From an uncultured Flavihumibacter sp. (GTDB lineage Bacteria > Bacteroidota > Bacteroidia > Chitinophagales > Chitinophagaceae): a DNA stretch of 64,000 nucleotides. The notes below the pieces were generated by a model. That model was not told where the DNA came from, searched no databases, and worked only from the letters and a program-made list of their open reading frames with translations. Where the stretch lies: NCBI GenBank assembly GCA_902168105.1, contig CABHOY010000047.1, forward strand, positions 62,001-126,000. The letters run 5' to 3'. A program made the position numbers and the translations under genes. Below are positions 17,400 to 25,357 of the stretch, piece after piece (the stretch's first letter is position 1; every line of letters begins with the position of its first letter).

Positions 17400-17415
17400 T
17401 TTAGATTTACCTAAA
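17400..17415 (+). promoter_or_regulatory. Candidate MntR/DtxR operator
   Basis: TTTAG (17400-17404) and CTAAA (17411-17415) form an inverted repeat around ATTTAC, 17 nt before the mntR start codon. DtxR/MntR-family operators are AT-rich palindromes with similar half-sites, so autoregulation of mntR-mntH is likely by inference. Confidence 0.45.
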
Positions 17416-17432
17416 CTTTATTTTAAGGAATT

Positions 17433-18095
17433 ATGAATTTGTCGATTGCTGAGGAGAATTACATCAAATCAATCTATAAACTGGAAGAAGAGGGACAGGA
17501 TGCGGTTACGACCAACGCGTTAGCCGGCGAACTGGATACCAAGCCCGCGTCTGTTACGGACATGGCAAAAAAATTAAAGGAAAAGAAGCTCATTGCATAC
17601 GAAAAATACCAGGGTATCAACCTGACACCGGAGGGTAAAAAAGCAGCGCTCTCCATTATCCGCAGGCATCGTCTGTGGGAGTGTTTCCTGGTAGATAAGC
17701 TGTCATTCAGTTGGGAAGAGGTACATGAGCTGGCGGAAGAGCTGGAACATGTACGCAGTGAAAAGCTGACCAACCGCCTCAGTGAGTTCCTGGGCAACCC
17801 ACAGATAGATCCTCATGGAGATCCTATTCCTGACGCCCAGGGTAAATTGGGCAAGCCCCGTGTACAAACGCCATTGCATAAGGCTAAAGCAAAAAGACTG
17901 GAAGTGGTGGCCGTTTCAGATAAGTCAACTGCATTACTGGAATTCCTGAATGCCAAAGGCATCCGTTTAGGGACACAACTGGATGTGATAGAACGGTATG
18001 AGTTTGATAACTCTATTGAACTGAAAATCCGCAATCAGCCTGCCTTTACCATCAGCGAACAGGTCTCAAAAAATATAATGGTCAAACCGATTTAA
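17433..18095 (+). CDS. mntR: Metal-dependent transcriptional regulator, DtxR/MntR family
   Basis: This 220-residue DtxR-type repressor has an N-terminal winged helix (NYIKSIYKLEEEGQD, then TKPASVTDMAKKLKEKKLI). A metal-binding dimerisation domain follows with RRHRLWECFLVDKL and EELEHVRSEKL, and a C-terminal SH3-like FeoA-type domain (about 150-220). Two features point to MntR-like manganese control of the operon: the adjacent NRAMP transporter gene 16 nt downstream and a TTTAG-N6-CTAAA palindrome just upstream. The metal (Mn2+ or Fe2+) cannot be settled from sequence. The longer architecture with the third domain is nearer to DtxR/IdeR than to Bacillus MntR. Confidence 0.88.
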   Translation: MNLSIAEENYIKSIYKLEEEGQDAVTTNALAGELDTKPASVTDMAKKLKEKKLIAYEKYQGINLTPEGKKAALSIIRRHRLWECFLVDKLSFSWEEVHELAEELEHVRSEKLTNRLSEFLGNPQIDPHGDPIPDAQGKLGKPRVQTPLHKAKAKRLEVVAVSDKSTALLEFLNAKGIRLGTQLDVIERYEFDNSIELKIRNQPAFTISEQVSKNIMVKPI

Positions 18096-18111
18096 AGCAG
18101 ACTGCAGGTTT

Positions 18112-19989
18112 ATGAATCATCAGCATACTTCGTTAGGCGAAGTTCACCAGAGCGTGGACACTACTATTGCCAGCACCAGCCGCTGGCGCAAGCTTCTGTC
18201 CTTCTTTGGCCCTGCCTATCTTGTCAGCGTAGGATATATGGACCCGGGCAACTGGGCTACCGATCTCGCAGGTGGCAGCCAATACGGCTATACCCTGCTG
18301 TGGGTGCTTTTAATGAGTAATCTCATGGCCCTGCTGCTGCAATCACTGAGTGCCCGTCTGGGCATTGTAAGAGGACGCGATCTGGCACAGGCCAATCGTG
18401 AAACCTATCCTCCCGGCGTTAATTTCATTTTATATATTCTTGCTGAAATAGCCATTGCGGCTACAGACCTTGCAGAGGTGCTGGGTATGGCCATCGGCAT
18501 ACAACTGCTGACAGGCCTCCCGTTGCAATGGGGTGTAAGCATCACCGTGCTTGATACCTTCCTGCTGCTCATATTACAACGTTACGGCATCCGCAAGATG
18601 GAAGCCTTTATCATAGCGCTGGTAGCCATTGTAGGTATATCCTTCCTGGCAGAGCTGATGATGGCCAAACCTGTTATGAGCGAGGTTGTAACAGGTTTCG
18701 TTCCCAGCATCCCCGACAACGCAGCATTGTATATTGCCATTGGTATTATCGGAGCTACTGTTATGCCGCATAACCTTTACCTGCATTCCGCACTGGTACA
18801 AACACGGAAGATACAGCGGGATGAAAAAGGCATCCGGCAGGCGCTGAAGCTTAACTTCATAGACAGCGCTGTTGCGCTGAACCTCGCTTTCTTTGTAAAT
18901 GCGGCCATCCTGATACTGGCAGCAACAGTATTCTTCAAAACCGGCCGTACAGATATTGCAGAGATCCAGGACGCACATCAGTTGCTGGAGGGCCTGCTGG
19001 GCAATAAATGGGCCCCTGCCCTCTTTGCCATAGCGCTGATCGCCGCCGGACAAAGCTCCACCGTTACAGGTACGCTGGCAGGACAGATCGTAATGGAAGG
19101 TTACCTCCGGTTACGTATCAATCCCTGGCTCCGTCGCCTGCTTACGCGATTGCTGGCTATTATTCCGGCCCTGTTCGTGATACTCATTGCAGGTCCTGAG
19201 AAGGTAGGCGAACTGCTGGTATTCAGCCAGGTACTGCTAAGTTTACAACTGGGCTTTGCTATCATTCCACTTATACATTTCGTGAGTGACAAAAAAAGCA
19301 TGGGCAGTTATGCAGTGGGTCCGCTGGTAAAAGTTCTTAGCTGGGTTATCACAGCCGTGCTGGTTTATCTTAATACCCGCATGGTATACACTGAGGCTGC
19401 AAAATATATCAGCAATAACGGTAACATATGGATCGATATCCTGATCATTGCGGCAGGCGTAGGTTTTATAGCACTTATTGTTGTAACGATTGCCTATCCG
19501 CTGATCAGTCGTTATCAGCAGAAAGCATCTTCGCGTATTCATACTACACCTGATTTTTCTCTGGGAGATATTCAGCCACCGGTATATAACCGCATTGCAT
19601 TGGCGCTTGACTTCAGCAGGGATGACGAAAAGATCATCTCCAATGCATTGGCGCATGGCAATCCTTCAACAGAATACTTACTCATACATGTCGTGGAAAG
19701 CGCCTCTGCCAGGTATCTTGGAAGAGAGTCCGACGACTTTGAAACAAGGAAAGACAAGGAGCAAATGGATGCTTATATCAGGCTGCTGCATGGAAAAAAT
19801 ATCAGGGCAAAAGGTATGTTAGGGTACCGGCACCGTGCAGAAGAAATTGTGCGGATCGTGAAAGAAGAGAGGGCTGATTTCCTTGTACTGGGCGGCCATG
19901 GACATACCGGTATCAAGGACTGGATATATGGAGAAACGACTAACCAGGTAAGACATAAAGTACGCATACCAGTATTAGTCGTACAATAA
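18112..19989 (+). CDS. mntH: NRAMP divalent metal transporter (MntH) fused to a universal stress protein domain
   Basis: Residues 1-470 form an NRAMP proton-coupled Mn2+/Fe2+ importer. TM1 carries the metal-binding DPGN at 44-47 and TM6 carries MPHNLYLHSALVQTR near residue 222. Both are diagnostic of bacterial MntH. Residues from about 485 to 625 are a UspA-like domain ending GGHGHTGIKDWIYGETT, which fits the ATP-binding G-2X-G-9X-G pattern with Glu in place of the usual Ser/Thr. Classical MntH is about 410 residues, so the extra domain is a fusion and could couple transport to nucleotide status. It is co-transcribed with mntR (16-nt gap) and ends at a bidirectional terminator. Confidence 0.92.
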   Translation: MNHQHTSLGEVHQSVDTTIASTSRWRKLLSFFGPAYLVSVGYMDPGNWATDLAGGSQYGYTLLWVLLMSNLMALLLQSLSARLGIVRGRDLAQANRETYPPGVNFILYILAEIAIAATDLAEVLGMAIGIQLLTGLPLQWGVSITVLDTFLLLILQRYGIRKMEAFIIALVAIVGISFLAELMMAKPVMSEVVTGFVPSIPDNAALYIAIGIIGATVMPHNLYLHSALVQTRKIQRDEKGIRQALKLNFIDSAVALNLAFFVNAAILILAATVFFKTGRTDIAEIQDAHQLLEGLLGNKWAPALFAIALIAAGQSSTVTGTLAGQIVMEGYLRLRINPWLRRLLTRLLAIIPALFVILIAGPEKVGELLVFSQVLLSLQLGFAIIPLIHFVSDKKSMGSYAVGPLVKVLSWVITAVLVYLNTRMVYTEAAKYISNNGNIWIDILIIAAGVGFIALIVVTIAYPLISRYQQKASSRIHTTPDFSLGDIQPPVYNRIALALDFSRDDEKIISNALAHGNPSTEYLLIHVVESASARYLGRESDDFETRKDKEQMDAYIRLLHGKNIRAKGMLGYRHRAEEIVRIVKEERADFLVLGGHGHTGIKDWIYGETTNQVRHKVRIPVLVVQ

Positions 19990-19995
19990 AAAAAG

Positions 19996-20030
19996 AAAGG
20001 GAAAGATGACGAGATCTTTCCCTTTTCTTC
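19996..20030. terminator. Bidirectional terminator between mntH and the LytTR regulator
   Basis: A 12-bp perfect stem (19996-20007 with 20014-20025) is flanked by A- and T-rich runs on both sides, so it can end both converging transcripts. Confidence 0.85.
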
Positions 20031-20048
20031 TGAAAAAAGCAATATATC

Positions 20049-20789
20049 TTATAATCCCAGCGCTGCTTTCAGCCGTGGATATCCTGTCTTGCTCACCGGC
20101 ACTTTCGCACCTGTTTTTAAAATGGCCAGGTGGTTTTCCTTCTCATAAGGCTCAATACGTGTTACCTGGTTAATGTTCAGCATATAGGAGCGGTGTACAC
20201 GCGCAAATTGCTGCGGGTCCAGTGATCTCTCGAAAAACTGCATGGTCTTGTTCTTCAGGAAAGCTCCCTCCGGCGTTATTATTTTCACATAATCATCAGC
20301 TGCTTCCAGGTAGTGGATATCCTGTACAGGAATGATCTTGATCTTACCATTGATCTTCACGACTACCCTGTTGCTTTGTATTAGCGATGCAGCCGCCGTT
20401 TCGAGTAATGCTGTTGTTTGTTGCAATTCATCTGCTGCATGGCGGTCCAGCCATTTCTGCAAAGCTTTATCAAAGCGTTCTTTTGAAAATGGTTTCAGCA
20501 GATAGTCTACTGCATTCACTTCAAAAGCACGGATAGCGTGTTCTTCGAAAGCGGTCGTAAATATGACTGCAGGCAGTTCTTCTACCAGTTCCAGCATTTC
20601 GAAGCCATTAATTTTAGGCATCTGCACATCCAGGAAAATAATGTCCGGTTGTTGTTGCTGTATGGCCTTCAATCCTTCAAATCCATCCCCACATTCCTGC
20701 ATTAGCTGTACCTGCGGAAAGGATTGCAGGTACTCTTTCACTATCTCACGCGCCAAAGGCTCATCATCAATTATTACTGCTTTTATCAT
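20049..20789 (-). CDS. LytTR-family response regulator
   Basis: The 246-residue protein has an N-terminal receiver domain with IDDEPLAREI, the phospho-acceptor Asp in IIFLDVQMPKING (about 54), and the conserved Lys in YLLKPFSKERF. A C-terminal LytTR DNA-binding domain follows (about 140-246) with IHYLEAADDYVKI and FARVHRSYMLNI. It is the partner of the LytS-like kinase, whose 3' end overlaps its start by 23 nt. Targets are unknown; the LiaF-like gene upstream in the same cluster is a candidate. Confidence 0.92.
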   Translation of the reverse strand: MIKAVIIDDEPLAREIVKEYLQSFPQVQLMQECGDGFEGLKAIQQQQPDIIFLDVQMPKINGFEMLELVEELPAVIFTTAFEEHAIRAFEVNAVDYLLKPFSKERFDKALQKWLDRHAADELQQTTALLETAAASLIQSNRVVVKINGKIKIIPVQDIHYLEAADDYVKIITPEGAFLKNKTMQFFERSLDPQQFARVHRSYMLNINQVTRIEPYEKENHLAILKTGAKVPVSKTGYPRLKAALGL

Positions 20790-21825
20790 ATAGCTGTGGC
20801 ACTTTAATCAGGGTAGTAAAAATATTTCCGTTTGCGTTAGTTTCCAGCAGGTCTTTTCTGCCAAACAACAGATAGAGCCGCCGGTCGATAGATGAGAGCC
20901 CAAAACCGGTACCTGCGGATGTTTGCAGTTCAGGATCGAATGGGTTCTGCACCTGTATGAAAAGCATGTCATCTGTTTGCCATGCTGTGATTGATATCGT
21001 AATAGATTCTGTTGTATCGTATAATCCGTACTTGATGGCATTTTCCACAACGGGCTGCAGGAGCATCGGCGGGATCTTCAGTCGCGACGTAGCATCATCC
21101 GCAGTGATTGCTGTTGCTAACCGGTGACCAAACCTCACTTTTTCAATATCAAGATATAACTGCAGGTACTGTAGTTCTTCCGGTAACAGGATCCATTGCT
21201 GATCTTCACGTTTAAGCGTACCCCGCAGGAAGTCGCTTAGCTTCAGCACCATTTCCCTTGCCTGCTGCGGGCGTAATGCGATCAGCGCATTGATAGAGTT
21301 CAGGCTGTTGAACAGGAAGTGCGGTTGCAACTGCTGCCTTAACTTATACAGCTCTGCCTCTCTTGCCAGTCGTTCTGTCGCTTCTTTGCGGGACAATTCT
21401 TCCCGCTGTTCATCCATATTGTACCACATCACGGTTTTAATACCGAGCGCGGTAATGATCAGCCAACCTATTATAAAACGCACCGGCAAAGCAAAGAATA
21501 ACCAGTGTTGATAGTAAATTATTGATCCGAAGGTGTGATACAGGATACAGTAACTGAAGGTTATCCAGATGATCGTCAGTACCGTGCAATAAACCAGCAG
21601 GAAAAAGTATTTCGCTTTTACGGGCCTGTAGTGCGACATACTGAAACAAACCGCCAGTCCTGTCAGTGCGAGTAACACATTGTGCACCACACTGTCTGTC
21701 CATGCTATACTATCGCTTATACTAAACCAGCATATCAGCAGATAAGCCTGTATGATCGTGAACACATACGTTGTGCCTATTAAAGCCCATCTGAAAGATT
21801 TATTTGCCAGTAGTGGATTTGCCAA
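20767..21825 (-). CDS. LytS-like sensor histidine kinase (His_kinase family)
   Basis: The 352-residue kinase has four predicted transmembrane segments in the first 140 residues and a short coiled coil. The His_kinase phospho-acceptor motif QLQPHFLFNSLNSINALI follows (His about residue 170), then an HATPase domain with PVVENAIKYGL and GTGFGLSSIDRRL. There is no large extracytoplasmic sensor domain, so the signal is probably sensed within the membrane. It overlaps the response regulator gene by 23 nt. The DUF4288 gene ends upstream with its stop 26 nt before this start codon, suggesting one operon from 23008 to 20049. Confidence 0.92.
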   Translation of the reverse strand: MANPLLANKSFRWALIGTTYVFTIIQAYLLICWFSISDSIAWTDSVVHNVLLALTGLAVCFSMSHYRPVKAKYFFLLVYCTVLTIIWITFSYCILYHTFGSIIYYQHWLFFALPVRFIIGWLIITALGIKTVMWYNMDEQREELSRKEATERLAREAELYKLRQQLQPHFLFNSLNSINALIALRPQQAREMVLKLSDFLRGTLKREDQQWILLPEELQYLQLYLDIEKVRFGHRLATAITADDATSRLKIPPMLLQPVVENAIKYGLYDTTESITISITAWQTDDMLFIQVQNPFDPELQTSAGTGFGLSSIDRRLYLLFGRKDLLETNANGNIFTTLIKVPQLYDKSSNN

Positions 21826-21850
21826 AGGGTACGGAATAAAGATTGAACAA

Positions 21851-22204
21851 TTAAGCGTGAACGTCCAGCAGTTGCGGGCCTTTCAGGTGAGCCGCCTTTA
21901 CCTGCAACCAGGAAATATAAGCTTTGGCATCTCCTGGTTCTTCTATCCGCGAATAGAGCTCCATACCATCTCCCAGAGAGCTCAGCACGTTCACTTCCGG
22001 TACATTAATGAAACGCCATTCTACCAGTTCCTGTCTCTGATTTTTGAAAGCGTATTGTTCCTGTATACCTATCTCACTTGCGCGTTTCCAGGCTTCATCG
22101 CGGTTGTTGGCGCTGATCAGTCGTAACTGCTCATCAAACTGTGGGTTATGCTCTCCTTTTCCGGTTATGATCTGGTAAACGATCTTGGCTACAAACCATT
22201 GCAT
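21851..22204 (-). CDS. DUF4288 domain protein
   Basis: This 117-residue cytoplasmic protein starts MQWFVAKIVYQII and contains DEQLRLISANNRDEAWKRA and VEWRFINVPEV. The pattern is the DUF4288 family, found in Bacteroidota and cyanobacteria without known function. It lies between the LiaF-like protein (33-nt gap) and the LytS-like kinase (25-nt gap) on the same strand, so it is probably an operon member and may take part in the same envelope-stress response. Confidence 0.72.
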   Translation of the reverse strand: MQWFVAKIVYQIITGKGEHNPQFDEQLRLISANNRDEAWKRASEIGIQEQYAFKNQRQELVEWRFINVPEVNVLSSLGDGMELYSRIEEPGDAKAYISWLQVKAAHLKGPQLLDVHA

Positions 22205-22237
22205 AAAATATATAATTAGAGGATGAAATAAAGTTGA

Positions 22238-23008
22238 TCAGACATAGTTTTTGATCTCTACTCCGCCAAAGATGCAGGTGCCTTTGATGACGAAGATCTT
22301 GTCGGAATTATTTGCCAGTAGTTCTGTGGGACGTTTGTCTGTAACGCCACCCATGATGGTGTGCATGTCCAGGCGGATATCCCAGTTGGCCGGCACGATC
22401 AGTTCAATACCACCGAAGATGCAGGTAACATCAAATTCGACACGGTCCTGGAAGTCGGCCTGTATCAGGTTGAAATCTGCACCCCCGAATATGGCGGTTA
22501 CTTTTCCACCTTTGAACTGTTTGGATACGACCACCCTGTTCTCGCCGCTGAAGATCACGGAAGAGTCAATATAGTCTTCCACGGAAGTGCCGGGAGGCAA
22601 TACCCGTCTGTCTTTCATGGTGGACTCCTGTCTTCTGCCGAAGATCAGCGCCAGGCCGACCACGGTAAAGAGCGCAGGCCATATGAACCGCGTAATATCA
22701 TATGTGAGATCTACATATTCTTTTATCAGGAAAATGGAACCCACAAGTATCATGATCAGACCTCCCCAGTTCTTGAACCCACTGTACACCAGCATCAGGG
22801 TACCTATGAAGATGATGAGGGTTTGCCAGGAGAAGATCCACAAAGGCAGATTGAGATCGAGGCTTCTTACGAAGAGAAACACACCGATCAGTAAAAAGAT
22901 CATCCCTTTATTGAATTTGTGATTTTCCTGATGATTGATCCTTCTTGCCTCTCTTTCAGCTCTCCTTTTGGCCCTTCTATCGTCTTTCGTATAATCTTGG
23001 TTATCCAT
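22238..23008 (-). CDS. LiaF-like membrane protein (cell-wall stress response)
   Basis: The 256-residue protein has a basic N-terminus and four hydrophobic helices (about residues 35-125, LiaF transmembrane domain). A beta-rich C-terminal domain follows with repeated IFGGADFNL, CIFGGIELIVPANWDI and CIFGGVEIKNY, typical of LiaF/cell wall-active antibiotic response proteins. In Firmicutes LiaF inhibits a kinase that senses lipid II damage. Here the following LytS/LytT pair may be the equivalent partner, an inference from gene order. A TAAGTTTG promoter box lies 23 nt upstream. Confidence 0.85.
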   Translation of the reverse strand: MDNQDYTKDDRRAKRRAEREARRINHQENHKFNKGMIFLLIGVFLFVRSLDLNLPLWIFSWQTLIIFIGTLMLVYSGFKNWGGLIMILVGSIFLIKEYVDLTYDITRFIWPALFTVVGLALIFGRRQESTMKDRRVLPPGTSVEDYIDSSVIFSGENRVVVSKQFKGGKVTAIFGGADFNLIQADFQDRVEFDVTCIFGGIELIVPANWDIRLDMHTIMGGVTDKRPTELLANNSDKIFVIKGTCIFGGVEIKNYV

Positions 23009-23030
23009 ATGATATTTAACATTTATGGTA

Positions 23031-23038
23031 CAAACTTA
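23031..23038 (-). promoter_or_regulatory. -7 promoter box for the liaF-like operon (TAAGTTTG)
   Basis: A TAnnTTTG match on the minus strand lies 22 nt upstream of the start codon. It probably drives the four-gene cluster down to 20049. Confidence 0.5.
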
Positions 23039-23120
23039 GTAAGTGCACGTGGTATGGGGAAGCCTATTTAGGCTACAGGTAGCTCAATCCCGGTAAACGG
23101 CATGAAAAAGACGGTAAAAA

Positions 23121-23765
23121 TTATTGTTGTAGGATGGCCTGCATTATACCGGCTAATTTACCGGCCCAAACGGCCATTTCCTTACCGGAATAATGTAAAC
23201 CGTCACTGGCTACCAGGCTGGGATCACTGGCGGCTTTGCGGCTATCGGCAGTAATATCGAGATAGTGTACGCGGAATTTTTTAGCAATGGTCCTGTTGGC
23301 AGCATTAAAAGCGTCTATTTCATCCCCGATCTGTTGTCTGTCACGGCCTTCGGCGAAGGGAACTACGCCCCAGTCAGGAATAGACAGTACCACTACCCTG
23401 TCGGAGTGACCACCGGCAAACCGGATGGCCTGCGTCAGCAGGCGGGTGAACTCTGTCTTATATTCGGGAATGCTGCGGCCACGGTACTGGTTATTCACAC
23501 CGATCAGCAGGGTTACAATACTGAATGTGTCGGTAATGGCGGCCTCGTTAACGGCTGTTTCCAGCTCGTCTGTGGTCCAACCTGTTTTAGCGATGATGCG
23601 GGGAGCAGCGATGGGAATGCCCTCTGCAGCGAGTAGCCTGGCTGCCTGTACCGGGAAGCGATGTTCTTCCGGTACGCTTTCTCCGATTGTATAGCTGTCT
23701 CCCAGCGCCAGATAGGTGAAATGGCCGGTAGTAGTGTCTTGGGATGTATGAATGCCCGGTGTCAT
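23121..23765 (-). CDS. SGNH/GDSL hydrolase
   Basis: The protein (214 residues from the chosen start) has the SGNH blocks in order: YLALGDSYTIGESV (block I nucleophile Ser), TLLIGVNNQYRG (block III) and SDGLHYSGKEM (block V, Asp and His). Such enzymes are esterases or lipases, and the substrate is unknown. The frame remains open to an ATG at 23831, giving a 22-residue N-terminal extension with a short hydrophobic patch. I prefer the start at 23765 because the extension is not a convincing signal peptide and would overlap the icd promoter region. The longer form is possible. Confidence 0.82.
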   Translation of the reverse strand: MTPGIHTSQDTTTGHFTYLALGDSYTIGESVPEEHRFPVQAARLLAAEGIPIAAPRIIAKTGWTTDELETAVNEAAITDTFSIVTLLIGVNNQYRGRSIPEYKTEFTRLLTQAIRFAGGHSDRVVVLSIPDWGVVPFAEGRDRQQIGDEIDAFNAANRTIAKKFRVHYLDITADSRKAASDPSLVASDGLHYSGKEMAVWAGKLAGIMQAILQQ

Positions 23766-23848
23766 AGGGATCTCTTCTTTTTTTGCCGTCAAAAATAAGA
23801 AAAAGACCATAGACCATATATAGTAGCCCATAGATGTGTGTTATTCCG

Positions 23849-23856
23849 TACCTTTG
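23849..23856 (+). promoter_or_regulatory. -7 promoter box for icd (TACCTTTG)
   Basis: A perfect -7 box lies 45 nt upstream of the chosen icd start at 23902. It supports that start over the ATG-proximal frame extension at 23836, which would overlap the promoter. Confidence 0.65.
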
Positions 23857-23901
23857 CGCTCGATTATTTATAAATTACGCAAATCGCAAAGAAACTGTTT
23901 T

Positions 23902-25167
23902 ATGCCGGCAGAAAAAATATCAATGACCAATGGCCAGTTACAGGTGCCCTATCAACCCATTATTCCTTTCATTGAAGGTGACGGAATAGGACCTGATATC
24001 TGGCGGGCCAGTGTGCGTGTATTTGACGCCGCTGTTGAAAAGGCCTATGGTGGACAAAGAAAGATAGAATGGAAAGAGGTGCTGGCTGGTGAGAAAGCCT
24101 TTCAGCAAACAGGCGAATGGCTGCCGAAAGCTACACTGGATGCATTCAAGGAGTACCTGGTATCCATCAAAGGGCCGTTATCCACACCGGTAGGTGGCGG
24201 TATCCGCTCCCTGAACGTGGCTATGCGCCAGGAACTGGACCTTTATGCTTGTGTACGCCCTGTACGTTGGTTTGATAAAGTACCTTCTCCGGTAAAACAT
24301 CCTGAAAAGGTAGACATGGTGATCTTCCGTGAAAACACTGAAGACATCTATGCTGGTATAGAATATATGTACGGAACGCCTGAAGCTGAAAAGCTGCTGA
24401 ACTTCCTGCAGAATGAAATGGGTGTGAAAAAGATCCGTTTCCCTGAAACATCTTCCCTCGGTATTAAACCCGTTTCCAAAGAAGGTACGGAAAGACTGGT
24501 ACGTGCAGCCCTGAAGTATGCACTGGAACAGAAACTGCCTTCCCTGACACTGGTACACAAGGGTAATATCATGAAGTTCACCGAAGGCGGTTTCAAGAAC
24601 TGGGGTTATGAACTGGCGGTGCGTGAATATGGTGATCAGGTATATACCTGGGAACAGTGGGAAGCTACCAAAAAAGCCAGCGGTGAAGAAGAGGCTAATA
24701 AAGAACTGAACGTAGCTATTGCACATAAAAAACTGATCGTGAAAGACGTTATCGCGGATAACTTCCTACAGCAGATCCTCCTGGCGCCACAGGATTACTC
24801 CGTAGTGGCCACCCTGAACCTGAACGGCGACTACATCTCCGATGCACTTGCTGCTGCAGTGGGTGGTATCGGTATCGCTCCGGGCGCTAACATTAACTAT
24901 CTGACCGGCCATGCTGTGTTCGAAGCTACCCACGGTACTGCACCGCGCTTCGCTGATACAGACACTATGAACCCTAGCTCCGTAATACTCAGTGGTGTAA
25001 TGATGCTGGAATACATGGGCTGGAAAGAAGCTGCAGATATTATTACAAAGGGCCTCAGTACTGCGATTGCACGTAAACGTGTGACCGTAGACTTCTATAA
25101 GCTGATGGACGATGCGACACTGGTTAAGACCAGCGAATTCGCTGACGAAGTGATCAAGCACCTGTAA
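23902..25167 (+). CDS. icd: Isocitrate dehydrogenase, type I (E. coli Icd-like)
   Basis: This TCA-cycle enzyme of 421 residues oxidises isocitrate to 2-oxoglutarate. FIEGDGIGPDIW, the phosphorylation-loop-like SLNVAMRQELDLYACVRPVR and DAAVGGIGIAPGANI show the E. coli-type fold. The cofactor pocket differs from the E. coli NADP enzyme. Positions equivalent to Lys344-Tyr345 are Arg349-Phe350 (HGTAPRFAD), and those equivalent to Tyr391 and Arg395 are Val396 and Lys400 (VDFYKL). Two positive charges are kept but both tyrosines are lost, so cofactor preference is uncertain. Start at 23902 by promoter position. It is followed after 190 nt by an unrelated type of isocitrate dehydrogenase. Confidence 0.92.
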   Translation: MPAEKISMTNGQLQVPYQPIIPFIEGDGIGPDIWRASVRVFDAAVEKAYGGQRKIEWKEVLAGEKAFQQTGEWLPKATLDAFKEYLVSIKGPLSTPVGGGIRSLNVAMRQELDLYACVRPVRWFDKVPSPVKHPEKVDMVIFRENTEDIYAGIEYMYGTPEAEKLLNFLQNEMGVKKIRFPETSSLGIKPVSKEGTERLVRAALKYALEQKLPSLTLVHKGNIMKFTEGGFKNWGYELAVREYGDQVYTWEQWEATKKASGEEEANKELNVAIAHKKLIVKDVIADNFLQQILLAPQDYSVVATLNLNGDYISDALAAAVGGIGIAPGANINYLTGHAVFEATHGTAPRFADTDTMNPSSVILSGVMMLEYMGWKEAADIITKGLSTAIARKRVTVDFYKLMDDATLVKTSEFADEVIKHL

Positions 25168-25357
25168 TCCACGGGGTTATAAACGATATATAGTTCCGCT
25201 TTTCAAGGCGTTGGTAGACAGTGATAATTCATTTATTTGTAAAAGAATTGTTGCGATACCATCCTGTGAGAAGCGGAACTTGTAAATTATACCCGGTTAT
25301 CGTATATTTCACGATTATCACATGAACACTCATATCTAATTAAAAATCAAAGTCGAA

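Noticed and set aside
23800..23840. Fifth 11-nt array at the start of the SGNH hydrolase
   Set aside because: It shares CCATAGATGT with locus 1, but the intervals are 7 and 13-14 nt rather than 11, so the register is not kept.
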